NCBI GenBank assembly: GCA_030616085.1 | Contig: JAUWYA010000006.1 | Location: 1 to 39,355 of the forward strand | Direction of reading: 5' to 3' | Source: Candidatus Nealsoniibacteriota bacterium | Lineage (GTDB): Bacteria > Patescibacteriota > Minisyncoccia > Minisyncoccales > GWA2-38-27 | Length of the DNA stretch: 39,355 nucleotides | In this document: positions 6,224 to 14,187 of the stretch, one piece after another | Layout: each line of letters opens with the position of its first letter | Position numbering within the stretch: position 1 is the stretch's first letter | The notes under the pieces: generated by a model | The model's input: only the letters and a program-made list of their open reading frames with translations | Database searches by the model: none | What the model was told of the DNA's origin: nothing | Program-made: the position numbers and the translations under genes

Positions 6224-8167
6224 ATGTCTAAAAAATGGCCCACTAGATCTCAAAGAAGACAATTCTTTAAAATTCTAAGCAAAAAAGAAAAAATTACTTT
6301 TCTTGCTTTTTTTCTTTTATTTCTATTTTCCTTTAGTTTTCTTTTGCTCAATTTCTATTTCAAAAATACTGAAAAAGTTCCATCAAAAGGAGGGACTTTT
6401 ATTGAAGGAGTAATTGGCCAGCCAAGATTTATTAATCCTGTCTATGCCAACTCTGATGCTGACAGGGACTTAGTCCAACTTATCTTTTCTGGCTTAATGA
6501 AGTATGATGAAAACCTAAATATAGTTCCTGACTTAGCTGAAAGGTATGAAATTGAACAAGAAGGCAGGATCTATAAATTCTATCTAAAGGAAAATCTCCT
6601 ATGGCAGGACAAAACCCCTCTTACTGCTGATGATATAGTTTTTACAATCAGAACGATTCAAAACCCGGATTTCAAAAGCCCGCTTCAAGCAAACTGGGTA
6701 GGAATAGAAGTGGAAAAGATTAATGAATTGGAAATTAAATTTACATTAAAAAAACCCTATGGCGCTTTTATAGAAAACTGCATTTTGGGTATTTTACCAA
6801 AACACATTTGGCAAAGCGTCTCTTCAGAAAATTTTGCTTTTGAGCCATTCAACTTAGAACCAATCGGATCAGGCCCTTATAAATTAAAAAAGATAAAACA
6901 GAATGGTTCAAACCAGATAAAATATTTAATCTTAATTCAAAATCCTCTTTATCACGCTAAAAAACCATACATCTCTAAAATTGAGTTTTTATTCTTTACT
7001 AACGAAGAAGAACTGACCAAAGCGGCTCGGAAGGGAAAAATCAAAGGATTATCTCTAACTTCCTCTACTAATCTAGGAAAGAAGTGGCAAAACTATTCGC
7101 TTTTATTGCCAAGATATTTTGCAGTATTTTTCAATCAAGAAAGTTCGGAGGTCTTAAAGGAAAAAAAAGTTCGCTTGGCCTTGAATTACGGAACTAACAA
7201 GCAAGCGATTAATCAAAAATTTGTCGATTCCCCTATTTTGCCGGAGATTTATGGATTTAATGAACCGTCTCTTCAATATGAATTTGACATTGAAAAAGCT
7301 AAAAGCATTTTAGAAGAGGCTGGATTTAAAGACGAAGATGGAAACGGTTTAAGAGAAAAAATTATTACAAAAGAACCTGCTTTTAAATTCACAAGCCGCT
7401 TAACAAAAGGATCTGAAGGAAAAGAAGTAAGAGAGCTTCAAAAATGCTTGGCTGAATTTCCAGAAATATATCCTGAAGGAGAAACAAGCGGATACTTCGG
7501 TGAAAAAACAAAACAAGCAGTAATTAAATTCCAGGAGAAATATTACGAAGATATTTTACAACCCTATGGTTATACAAAAGGAACAGGAACTGTGGGCAAA
7601 AGCACCAGAGCGAAATTAAATGAAATCTGCTTTGAAGAACCAGACGAAGTTTTAGCTTTGAAGTTTTCACTAGCAACAGTTAACCAGCCCCAAATGGTTG
7701 AAAATGCTGAACTCTTAAAAGAACAATGGAGAGCCCTGGGTGCTGAAGTTGAAATTGAAACATACTCTCTTTTTCAATTAGAACAGGACTTTATCAAACC
7801 AAGAAATTATGAAAGTTTGTTCTTTGGAGAAGTCTTAGGAGCAATTCCTGACCCTTTTCCTTTCTGGCATTCCTCTCAGAAAAAAGACCCGGGATTAAAT
7901 CTAGCTTTGTACGAAAACAGCGAAGCAGATAAACTGCTGGAAGAAAATAGAAAAACGTCAGATTCGGAAATTAGAGCTGAAAAATTAGCTCTTTTCCAAG
8001 ATATCTTAATTGAAGATGTTCCTTGTGTATTTCTTTACAGCCCTGATTTTGTTTATGCAGTTTCAAAAGAAATAAAAGGGATAGAAATCAAAAAAATCAC
8101 TGATCCGTCAAAACGGTTCGTAGGAATTGAAAATTGGTATATCAAAACAAAAAGAGTATGGAAGTAG
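6224..8167 (+). CDS. Peptide-type ABC substrate-binding protein with peptidoglycan-binding insert
   Basis: 647 residues: a basic N-terminus, a single hydrophobic anchor at about 26-46, then an SBP_bac_5 (DppA/OppA-type) fold. Visible signatures are INPVYANSDADRDLVQLIFS, the TADDIVFTI segment and IGSGPYKL. Inserted at about 390-470 is a PG_binding_1-like module (KGSEGKEVRELQKCL, GYFGEKTKQAVIKFQ, GTVGKSTRAKLNEI). The SBP fold resumes afterwards (LATVNQPQMVENAELL, SLFFGEVLGAIPDPFPFWHS). No lipobox cysteine follows the hydrophobic segment, so it is probably anchored by that helix. No permease or ATPase genes are adjacent, so it may capture peptides or cell-wall fragments at the envelope or have lost transport. 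It is third in the operon with secG. Confidence 0.88.
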   Translation: MSKKWPTRSQRRQFFKILSKKEKITFLAFFLLFLFSFSFLLLNFYFKNTEKVPSKGGTFIEGVIGQPRFINPVYANSDADRDLVQLIFSGLMKYDENLNIVPDLAERYEIEQEGRIYKFYLKENLLWQDKTPLTADDIVFTIRTIQNPDFKSPLQANWVGIEVEKINELEIKFTLKKPYGAFIENCILGILPKHIWQSVSSENFAFEPFNLEPIGSGPYKLKKIKQNGSNQIKYLILIQNPLYHAKKPYISKIEFLFFTNEEELTKAARKGKIKGLSLTSSTNLGKKWQNYSLLLPRYFAVFFNQESSEVLKEKKVRLALNYGTNKQAINQKFVDSPILPEIYGFNEPSLQYEFDIEKAKSILEEAGFKDEDGNGLREKIITKEPAFKFTSRLTKGSEGKEVRELQKCLAEFPEIYPEGETSGYFGEKTKQAVIKFQEKYYEDILQPYGYTKGTGTVGKSTRAKLNEICFEEPDEVLALKFSLATVNQPQMVENAELLKEQWRALGAEVEIETYSLFQLEQDFIKPRNYESLFFGEVLGAIPDPFPFWHSSQKKDPGLNLALYENSEADKLLEENRKTSDSEIRAEKLALFQDILIEDVPCVFLYSPDFVYAVSKEIKGIEIKKITDPSKRFVGIENWYIKTKRVWK

Positions 8168-8745
8168 ATTTAAAAAACAAAACACCAGACATCCGTTATC
8201 TATATGACATAAAGGGTGTTATATATGATAAAGAGTGGCTAAAAACAGCTCCAAATCTTGAGCTCTATTATATGTATAGAGGATTAAAAAAGAAAGGAGG
8301 GTTGAGATATGATATCACTGTTATACCTTCTCAAATGCTTGGAAAAGAATTTGTCAAAACCAAAGGCCATGAACACCCCAAAAATATGGGAGAACTTTAT
8401 ATCACTCTCAAGGGCGAAGCAATATATTTAGCTCAAAAAAGAAAAGGCAAAGAAATAAAGGATGTCTTTGCAATAAAAAGTAAAAAACAGGGAGATATAA
8501 TTATTATCCCTCCTGGCTATGATCACGTTACAATCAACCCATCAAAAAAAGACTTAAAAATGGCCAATTGGGTTGCAGTAAAATGTAAAAATAAGTATCG
8601 GGCATTTGAAAAGCTTGAAGGAGCTTGCTACTATTACACTAAAAGGAACTGGATTAAAAACAAGAACTACAAAAGAGTTCCCAAACTCCGCTTTGAAAAA
8701 CCCAAAAAATCAATACCAAACAATTTAAATTTCTTAAAAGGTTAA
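8158..8745 (+). CDS. Cupin-type glucose-6-phosphate isomerase
   Basis: Interconverts glucose-6-phosphate and fructose-6-phosphate using a metal in a cupin barrel, as in archaeal-type GPI (PF06560). The metal-site motif is visible: KGHEHPKNMGELY (His, His and Glu ligands) near residue 70-82, and PPGYDHVTIN with the final His further on. At 195 residues it matches the family. I prefer ATG at 8158; an alternative at 8134 overlaps the upstream gene by 34 bases and adds nine unlikely residues. The chosen start overlaps the stop of the substrate-binding protein by ten bases, so it belongs to the same operon. Confidence 0.88.
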   Translation: MEVDLKNKTPDIRYLYDIKGVIYDKEWLKTAPNLELYYMYRGLKKKGGLRYDITVIPSQMLGKEFVKTKGHEHPKNMGELYITLKGEAIYLAQKRKGKEIKDVFAIKSKKQGDIIIIPPGYDHVTINPSKKDLKMANWVAVKCKNKYRAFEKLEGACYYYTKRNWIKNKNYKRVPKLRFEKPKKSIPNNLNFLKG

Positions 8746-8756
8746 GCTCGGCCTAA

Positions 8757-8838
8757 GCCGAGGTGGTGAAATTGGCAAACACGTACGGTTCAGAGCCGTA
8801 TACCTTACGGTTTGTGGGTTCAAATCCCACCCTCGGCA
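8757..8838 (+). tRNA. tRNA-Leu (anticodon CAG)
   Basis: Class II tRNA of 82 bases without encoded CCA. Acceptor GCCGAGG (8757-8763) pairs with CCTCGGC (8831-8837), discriminator A. D-stem GTG/CAC; anticodon stem TACGG/CCGTA with loop TTCAGAG giving CAG; variable arm of about 13 bases; T-stem GTGGG/CCCAC with TTCAAAT loop. The leader carries CTCGGC (8747-8752), a copy of the 3' acceptor strand, so a competing hairpin CTCGGC-CTAA-GCCGAG is possible. Confidence 0.96.
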
Positions 8839-8842
8839 CAAT

Positions 8843-8871
8843 AAAAAAAGCGCTCCACAATCGAAGCACTT
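8843..8871 (-). terminator. Terminator of the small membrane protein gene
   Basis: On the minus strand AAGTGCTTC pairs with GGAGCGCTT (GU pairs allowed) around a six-base loop and is followed by seven Ts. It lies just after the stop at 8880. Confidence 0.75.
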
Positions 8872-8879
8872 AAGAGAAC

Positions 8880-9119
8880 TTAAGAATTAAAAATTTTTTT
8901 CAGGAAGAAAAGAGATACAATCAGTAGTAGCATAGATCCTGTAATTCCTAATACTTCTATTACTCTTTCTCGCACAGAAAATATACCGAGCATAGAAAAT
9001 ATGGCAAGGACAATGGCAGCAACGAGTAATATGGAACCCGATCCCAATATAGCCAGCATCATTATTGTTCTCTCTATCCTCAGCATTTTTTTAGATTTAT
9101 CAAAACTATTTTCAGTCAT
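8880..9119 (-). CDS. Small two-helix membrane protein, unknown
   Basis: 79 residues with two hydrophobic segments (about 18-43 and 54-74) joined by a short charged loop (SVRERVIEV). There is no recognisable family. The start is fixed by GGAGAT seven bases upstream. It has a near-consensus promoter with an operator-like dyad and its own terminator, so it is a monocistronic accessory unit between the tRNA and the NYN gene. It resembles the 79-residue protein at 12617 only in size and topology, not in sequence. Confidence 0.75.
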   Translation of the reverse strand: MTENSFDKSKKMLRIERTIMMLAILGSGSILLVAAIVLAIFSMLGIFSVRERVIEVLGITGSMLLLIVSLFFLKKIFNS

Positions 9120-9170
9120 CGTCTTTTATCTCCTTTCTAAAAAGCAATTTATTTCATTTTTAATTTTTTT

Positions 9171-9210
9171 ATACTAAAATTAGTATAACAAATTAAATTA
9201 TGGCTGTCAA
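9171..9210 (-). promoter_or_regulatory. Promoter with overlapping operator-like dyad
   Basis: Minus strand: TTGACA (9205-9210), 17 bases, TATACT (9182-9187). The dyad ATACTAAAATTAGTAT (9171-9186; 7-base arms, 2-base spacer) covers the -10 and start region, an ideal place for a repressor. The leader to the ATG is about 55 bases. Confidence 0.7.
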
Positions 9211-9257
9211 GGATTTTTATAAAATTAGGCAAGATTTTGAAAAAAGCAAGTTAGGGC

Positions 9258-9285
9258 TTGACAAAGGTCTTGGATTTGCTAAAAT
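9258..9285 (+). promoter_or_regulatory. Promoter of the NYN gene
   Basis: TTGACA (9258-9263), 16 bases, TAAAAT (9280-9285). The predicted transcript start is near 9292, about 54 bases before the start codon. Confidence 0.7.
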
Positions 9286-9301
9286 AAATATAGTTAATCC
9301 C

Positions 9302-9345
9302 ACTGCCCTCCTTCGTTTCGGCGAACGACGGCAGTTTTTATTTTT
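9302..9345 (+). promoter_or_regulatory. Terminator-like hairpin directly before the NYN start
   Basis: ACTGCC (9302-9307) pairs with GGCAGT (9330-9335), with inner TTCG/CGAA pairing. It is followed by TTTTTATTTTT running into the ATG at 9346. There is no Shine-Dalgarno. It looks like an attenuator in the short leader. Confidence 0.5.
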
Positions 9346-9894
9346 ATGAAAAAAGCTTTTGTTTTTATCGATGGTAATAATTTTTATTTTAAATTAAAAG
9401 AATTAACATCTAAACTAGATAGTAAATATAGTTTGCTTGAGTTTAACTTTAGGAAATTTGCTGAGTGGCTTGTAGTACCTAATAATGTATTAGAGATTCA
9501 TTATTATCTTGGTGTAGTTAGGCGTAAGAGGAATGACAGCAAAAGCGAAAAATTATATGCTGACCAGCAAAGATTGTTTAGAAAATTACAAAAACAGAAT
9601 ATTATTTTTACCTTGGGACAATTAATCAGGCACCCAGATAAAAGTTATCATGAAAAAGGTGTTGATGTTCGGTTAGCCGTAGAAATGATTAGATTTGCCA
9701 GAGAAAATAAATATGATGTTGCTTATTTGGTAAGTTCAGATACTGATTTAGTGACAGCAATAGAAGAAGTTCAGTCAATTGGTAAAACTGTTCAATATGT
9801 CGGTATCCCCAAGGGACAATCATTTGGACTTTCAAAAGTATCTAATGATGTAAGGTTATTAAGGCCAGAAGAAATAGAACAATTTTTTTCTTAA
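9346..9894 (+). CDS. NYN-domain protein (LabA/DUF88-type, PIN-like nuclease)
   Basis: 182 residues. The NYN fold is shown by FIDGNNFYF (acidic Asp9) at the N-terminus, KGVDVRLAVEMIRFA in the middle and YLVSSDTDLVTAIEEV near 126-141. These supply the conserved acidic metal site of PIN-like RNases. Family members process or degrade RNA; a specific substrate cannot be given. It is followed 14 bases later by RNase J, so the pair likely forms an RNA-processing transcript together with trpS. No Shine-Dalgarno is visible; the leader contains a terminator-like hairpin. Confidence 0.88.
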   Translation: MKKAFVFIDGNNFYFKLKELTSKLDSKYSLLEFNFRKFAEWLVVPNNVLEIHYYLGVVRRKRNDSKSEKLYADQQRLFRKLQKQNIIFTLGQLIRHPDKSYHEKGVDVRLAVEMIRFARENKYDVAYLVSSDTDLVTAIEEVQSIGKTVQYVGIPKGQSFGLSKVSNDVRLLRPEEIEQFFS

Positions 9895-9907
9895 AAATTA
9901 ATATAAA

Positions 9908-11587
9908 ATGCAAAAAATGGAAAATAATCTACGAATAATTCCTCTTGGAGGATGTGAAGAAGTCGGTAGAAACATGACTGTTTTTGAGTATGGAAAAGAT
10001 ATTGTTATTTTGGATATGGGAATTCAATTTCCTGAACAAGATATGCCAGGCATTAATTATGTTATTCCAAATACAAAATATCTAAGAGGGAAAGAAAAAA
10101 ACATTAGAGCTATCATTTTCTCCCATGGACATATGGATCATATCGGAGCAGCTCCATTATTATTAGACAAATTAGGCAATCCCCCAATCATTGGCAGACC
10201 ATTCACTATAGAATTAATTAAGTTCCGCCAGGAAGATTACTCTTCAGGAAGTTCTAAAAGACTTAAAATAACTTATATAAAAAACATTAAAGATGAAATT
10301 AAACTCGGCGCTTTTACTATTAAGTTTTTCCAGGTTGATCATGCAATTATGGACGCGATAGGAATAATAATTCATACTCCATCAGCAACTGTTATCCACC
10401 CAGGCGACTGGATGATTGAACACAAACCTATTGGAAGAAAAAAAATAGAGTATAGACAATTGTCTAAGCTTCCAAAACCAACTGTTTTAATGCTTGAAAG
10501 CATAGGTTCAACTAATACTGAAAAACCAATAACTGAAAAACAAATGTTTGATAATTTGGAAAGATTAATTAAAAATGCGCCTGCTAGAGCTATTATTGCC
10601 ACGTTTTCCTCGCAGGTTCAAAGAATTAAGCAAATTTTAGAATTTGCTTCTAAAGTTGACAAGAAAGTTGCTTTAGACGGGTTTTCTATGAAAATGAGTG
10701 TAGAAATTGCTAGAAAGTTAGGATATGTAAAAACGGGGAAAGGAACAATAATTCCAATAAATAAAATAAATGATTATCCAGATAGAAAAATCATTGTCTT
10801 ATGCACCGGAGCGCAAGGAGAAGAAAATGCTGTTCTTCCCAGAATTGTTAATGGAGAACATAAATTTATTAAAATAAAGAAAAATGATACTATTATCTTT
10901 TCATCTTCAGTCGTTCCGGGCAATGAAAGAACTGTTCAGCGCCTTAAAGACAATCTTTATAGATTATCTGATAATGTAATTCATAGCGATGTTATGGATG
11001 TTCATACTTCCGGACACAGCAATATTAAAGATATTCAGGAAATTATAAGGCAAATTAATCCAACCTATTTCATTCCTGTTTACGCTAATCATTTTATGCT
11101 GAAAGAAGCTGCTAAAATAGCGTATAAAATGGGAATTGCAAAAGATAAGATTATTGTTCCAGATAACGGCTTTGTCATAGAAGTTAATAAACAAAGCATT
11201 AAAGTAGATAAGAAAAAAGTGCCTACTAACTATATATTTGTTGATGGTTCAGGTGTTGGAGATGTAGGAGAAATAGTTTTAAATGATCGCAGAAAATTAG
11301 CAGAAGATGGAATGTTTGTGATTGTAGCAGTTGTGGACAAAAAGACTGGTCAAGTTAAGGGTTCTCCTGATATAATATCTAGAGGGTTCATATATCTAAG
11401 AGAATCAAAGGAATTGCTTGCCCAAACCAGAAGAAAAGTAGTCAATATTGTGAATAAAACAACAGGAAGCGACCAAGCTGTTAACTGGACTCATGTTAAA
11501 GATGAAATCAGAAATAAAATTGGCCAATTCCTCTTTTCTAAAACCGAAAGAAGACCAATCATATTATCAGTTATAATTGAAGTTTAA
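9908..11587 (+). CDS. rnj: Ribonuclease J
   Basis: 559 residues, the usual size for RNase J, a 5'-3' exo/endoribonuclease of the metallo-beta-lactamase beta-CASP family. The motifs are visible: HGHMDHIG (73-80), the VDHAIMDAIG segment, HPGDW, a beta-CASP region with IIATFSSQVQRI, and HTSGHSNIKDIQEII. The C-terminal RNase J domain follows (FVDGSGVGDVGEIVLNDRR, SRGFIYLRES). The start may be Met1 or Met4; neither has a Shine-Dalgarno. It sits two bases before trpS. It probably handles mRNA decay and rRNA maturation. Confidence 0.95.
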   Translation: MQKMENNLRIIPLGGCEEVGRNMTVFEYGKDIVILDMGIQFPEQDMPGINYVIPNTKYLRGKEKNIRAIIFSHGHMDHIGAAPLLLDKLGNPPIIGRPFTIELIKFRQEDYSSGSSKRLKITYIKNIKDEIKLGAFTIKFFQVDHAIMDAIGIIIHTPSATVIHPGDWMIEHKPIGRKKIEYRQLSKLPKPTVLMLESIGSTNTEKPITEKQMFDNLERLIKNAPARAIIATFSSQVQRIKQILEFASKVDKKVALDGFSMKMSVEIARKLGYVKTGKGTIIPINKINDYPDRKIIVLCTGAQGEENAVLPRIVNGEHKFIKIKKNDTIIFSSSVVPGNERTVQRLKDNLYRLSDNVIHSDVMDVHTSGHSNIKDIQEIIRQINPTYFIPVYANHFMLKEAAKIAYKMGIAKDKIIVPDNGFVIEVNKQSIKVDKKKVPTNYIFVDGSGVGDVGEIVLNDRRKLAEDGMFVIVAVVDKKTGQVKGSPDIISRGFIYLRESKELLAQTRRKVVNIVNKTTGSDQAVNWTHVKDEIRNKIGQFLFSKTERRPIILSVIIEV

Positions 11588-11589
11588 TT

Positions 11590-12567
11590 ATGCGAATTTT
11601 ATCTGGTATTCAACCAACCGGTTCAATACATATAGGGAATTATTTAGGAGCTATCAAGCAATGGATTGATTTCCAAGAAAAAAACGAATGCATTTTTTTC
11701 ATTGCTGACTTACACTCTTTAACTATTCCTTACAAACCAGAAGAATTACAAAAGAACATCTTTGAAGCAGCTATTGCCCATTTAGCAGTCGGTATTGACC
11801 CTCAAAAAAGTGTTTTCTTCGTCCAATCACATATCAAAGAACATACTGAACTTTGCTGGCTTTTAAATACTGTATGTCCAGTTGGCGAACTTCAAAGAAT
11901 GACTCAATATAAAGAAAAAGCCAAACAATTTAAAGGAAATGTTAATACTGGCCTTTTAGTTTATCCTGTTTTGCAAGCAGCTGATATTTTACTTTACAAA
12001 ACACAAGGAGTGCCGGTAGGTAAAGACCAGGTACAGCATATTGAATTAGCTAGAACAATTGCTAGGAAATTCAACCAAAAATTTGGTAAAGTATTTCCAG
12101 AGCCAAAAGCCCTGCTTCCTAAATTAGGGGCTAAAATAATGGCTTTGAACAATCCTAAGCAAAAAATGTCAAAATCTTTAGGGCCTCAAAGCTATGTTTC
12201 TCTTTTTGAAGATTCAAAGGAAATCAAGAAAAAAGTAATGTCAGCAGTAACTGATACTGGAAAAGTAATAAAGTACGACCCGAAAAGAAAACCTGGCGTT
12301 TCAAACCTTTTAACAATTTACAGTTTGTTCAGCAATAAATCAATCAAAGAATTAGAAAAGAAATTTAAAGACAAGGGCTATGCTCAGCTCAAAAAATCTC
12401 TGACTCAGCTTTTAATTGATTCTCTAGATCCTTTCCGTAGAAAAAGAAAAGAACTTCTTACCAGAGAAGTTTTTGTAAAAGAAACTCTTAAACTAAGTGC
12501 AAAAAGAGCTCAACCCATTGCCTCATCCACAATCTCTGAAACCCGCGCCAAAATGGGCTTAGTTTAA
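11590..12567 (+). CDS. trpS: Tryptophanyl-tRNA synthetase
   Basis: 325 residues, class I aminoacyl-tRNA synthetase that charges tRNA-Trp. ATP-binding HIGN lies in PTGSIHIGNYLGA near the N-terminus and KMSKS near residue 193. The tryptophan-site segment GELQRMTQYKEKAK and the GVPVGKDQVQHIELAR motif are also clear. It starts two bases after the RNase J stop. Its last 42 codons have a diverged second copy at 14191-14317, beyond the accessory genes (12617-14111), and the likely original trpS terminator follows that copy rather than this gene. Confidence 0.97.
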   Translation: MRILSGIQPTGSIHIGNYLGAIKQWIDFQEKNECIFFIADLHSLTIPYKPEELQKNIFEAAIAHLAVGIDPQKSVFFVQSHIKEHTELCWLLNTVCPVGELQRMTQYKEKAKQFKGNVNTGLLVYPVLQAADILLYKTQGVPVGKDQVQHIELARTIARKFNQKFGKVFPEPKALLPKLGAKIMALNNPKQKMSKSLGPQSYVSLFEDSKEIKKKVMSAVTDTGKVIKYDPKRKPGVSNLLTIYSLFSNKSIKELEKKFKDKGYAQLKKSLTQLLIDSLDPFRRKRKELLTREVFVKETLKLSAKRAQPIASSTISETRAKMGLV

Positions 12568-12572
12568 TTAAA

Positions 12573-12609
12573 AATAAAAAAACCATCTCTATATCTTCAG
12601 AGATGGTTT
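12573..12609 (-). terminator. Bidirectional terminator between trpS and the two-TM gene
   Basis: AAACCATCTCT (12580-12590) and AGAGATGGTTT (12599-12609) form a perfect 11-base stem with an eight-base loop. The T-run is best on the minus strand, so it chiefly ends the gene at 12617; it can also stop trpS read-through. Confidence 0.85.
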
Positions 12610-12616
12610 CTGTTTG

Positions 12617-12856
12617 TTAGCACCCATTTTTACAATCACGAGAGGAAATATACAACAACGTGAGCAAAGATATAAATAGGTAACCGAATAAACGATCGCT
12701 CATTACTATTCCTATACGCGCCGAATAGTCCAGTAACGTAAATAAACCAATCAAAACACCGAATGATAATACGAGAACACACATAGAAACCAAGAGCATA
12801 ATGAAAGATCCCAAAATAATCCATCCTACCTTTTTTATTATATTTCTTACATTCAT
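12617..12856 (-). CDS. Small two-helix membrane protein in the trpS cassette
   Basis: 79 residues: basic start (MNVRNIIKKVG), membrane segments at about 10-42 (long, possibly two) and 55-70, and a Cys-containing tail (SRDCKNGC). The start is supported by AAAGGA about eight bases upstream. Promoter (12922-12949) and terminator are its own. I recognise no family. It lies inside the segment bounded by trpS and the displaced trpS tail. A small hydrophobic protein next to a Panacea pair could be part of a defence or toxin unit, but it is divergently transcribed and this is only a guess. Confidence 0.7.
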   Translation of the reverse strand: MNVRNIIKKVGWIILGSFIMLLVSMCVLVLSFGVLIGLFTLLDYSARIGIVMSDRLFGYLFISLLTLLYISSRDCKNGC

Positions 12857-12921
12857 TCCTTTCCCTTTCAGTTTTAAAAGACCTTAAATTTCTAATTTTT
12901 CACTAAATATCACTATTTATA

Positions 12922-12949
12922 ATTATATTCATTTACTGAATCCTGTCAA
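12922..12949 (-). promoter_or_regulatory. Promoter of the two-TM gene
   Basis: Minus strand: TTGACA (12944-12949), 16 bases, TATAAT (12922-12927). Confidence 0.7.
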
Positions 12950-12954
12950 TGACA

Positions 12955-13156
12955 AAGGCATGTATGCCTTGACGGCAAATAATATATTAAAATGGGGTAT
13001 CTGCATCCAGTTCCTTGAAAACTTGACAAGATTAAAAGATTGTGATAGTTTAACATATCAAGAGTTATCCACTTGACAAATTTTTTCGCTGGAAGTTATG
13101 CACAGGGTAATTTATATGAATATTCATTATAATAAACTAATAATAAAGGTTTTGCT
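12955..13156 (+). promoter_or_regulatory. Regulatory region upstream of the Panacea gene
   Basis: This stretch without genes holds an operator-like dyad AAGGCATGTATGCCTT (12955-12970), three TTGACA/TTGACG boxes (near 12970, 13023 and 13073-13078), and TATAAT at 13128-13133. AAAGG (13146-13150) lies six bases before the ATG at 13157. Two DnaA-box-like nonamers, TTATCCACT (13065) and TTATGCACA (13096), are in the same orientation. The density of signals fits an autoregulated unit, but which promoter is used cannot be told. Confidence 0.5.
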
Positions 13157-13699
13157 ATGAAAATACCTCTTCCCAAATTAAAGGCAATGGTGTTGTTTTT
13201 TGCGTCTAATACGGACAAAAGATTATTAGGAAAGACAAAATTAATGAAATTATTTTACTTTGCCGATTTTGGTCATGTAAAAGAATATGGCGTGCCAATT
13301 ACATGGGATATATATGTAAAATTGGAACATGGGCCTATCCCCACAATTATTAAAAATATGGTAGATTCCGTAGAAGATGACATAGATAATTCATTTCTAT
13401 CAGATACAATATCAGTCAAAAAATCTGAAGGAAATTATTTATATAGAATTGTTCCATTAAGAAATTTTACGGAAAATGATGAAAGATATTTTTCAGAAAA
13501 TGAACTTCTTATATTGAAAAACGTGTGCCTAAGATTTGGAGATAAAAATACTAAAGAAATAGTAGAAGCCTCTCACAAAGAATCTGCTTGGCTCAAAGGT
13601 CATCTAAGACAAAACATACCCTATTCTTTAGCTACTGGAGATAGCGATTGTAAGGTGTCTAAAGAAGATGTTGAATTGCTTTTAGGAATTTATGGATAA
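13157..13699 (+). CDS. Panacea (SocA/DUF4065) domain protein, likely antitoxin
   Basis: 180 residues. The N-terminal half matches the Panacea domain: KTKLMKLFYFADFGHVKEYG, then WDIYVKLEHGPIP (the YxxxxxGP core) and an ensuing helical region ending SWLKGH-like (ESAWLKGHL). Panacea domains act as the interchangeable antitoxin of PanAT toxin-antitoxin pairs; SocA is a ClpXP adaptor-type antitoxin. Here it overlaps the next gene by eight bases, the expected tight coupling. A good Shine-Dalgarno (AAAGG) supports the start. Antitoxin function is inferred from family and layout; a regulatory or phage-derived role is possible. Confidence 0.8.
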   Translation: MKIPLPKLKAMVLFFASNTDKRLLGKTKLMKLFYFADFGHVKEYGVPITWDIYVKLEHGPIPTIIKNMVDSVEDDIDNSFLSDTISVKKSEGNYLYRIVPLRNFTENDERYFSENELLILKNVCLRFGDKNTKEIVEASHKESAWLKGHLRQNIPYSLATGDSDCKVSKEDVELLLGIYG

Positions 13700-14111
13700 A
13701 AGATATGCCCAATTCGGCAGTATTTTTAGACACAACGAAAAAGAGTATGTTTATTTAGTTCATACCGAAGAAATTTTATATTCAGCCCTTATAGTTGATA
13801 TCCAGGGAAGCGAAGCTCTTAAAAAAAGAGTAGAATATATAATAAAAAACAAGGGAACCCCCTTGGTAAATAGATTATTAGACGATAAGATATATTGTTT
13901 TGTGGAACTTAGAACAGAAGAAGTTAAGAATAGATTAGCACTTTTTACAAAAACAGGTGAAGATACCCCTCTGGAAAATTGTCTTCCTATAAATCCAATA
14001 GGAGAACTTGAGGAAGAAGACTTAAAAGAAATTAAACAACATATTGAAAGTAGCAATGGAGTTCCGAAAGAACTTAAAGAAAAGATGAAAAGTATAGTTA
14101 TTGAATCATGA
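13692..14111 (+). CDS. Unknown partner of the Panacea protein, candidate toxin
   Basis: 139 residues starting inside the last codons of the Panacea gene. The N-terminal two thirds look like a compact beta fold (FGSIFRHNEKEYVYLVHTEE, LYSALIVD, YCFVELRTEEVKNRLALF), reminiscent of small SH3-like barrels such as MazF/PemK. The motif match is weak and I do not assign the family. The C-terminal third is acidic and helical (EELEEEDLKEIKQHI). By position it would be the toxin of a PanAT pair. No membrane segment or signal peptide is seen. It is followed 76 bases later by the displaced trpS tail. Confidence 0.7.
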   Translation: MDKRYAQFGSIFRHNEKEYVYLVHTEEILYSALIVDIQGSEALKKRVEYIIKNKGTPLVNRLLDDKIYCFVELRTEEVKNRLALFTKTGEDTPLENCLPINPIGELEEEDLKEIKQHIESSNGVPKELKEKMKSIVIES

Positions 14112-14187
14112 GACTACAACCCCCTGAAAAATCCCGATTCTTTGGCCTTCTAAATCGCGCCGTTCGCAAAGGCGAACAAGTATAAAT

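Noticed and set aside
12617-12856. Homology between the two 79-residue membrane proteins (8880 and 12617)
   Set aside because: They share only length and hydrophobic layout; no sequence motif is common.
13065-13104. Two DnaA-box-like nonamers suggesting an origin
   Set aside because: Only two boxes in the same orientation, no dnaA/dnaN nearby and no AT-rich unwinding array; noted only as part of the regulatory region.
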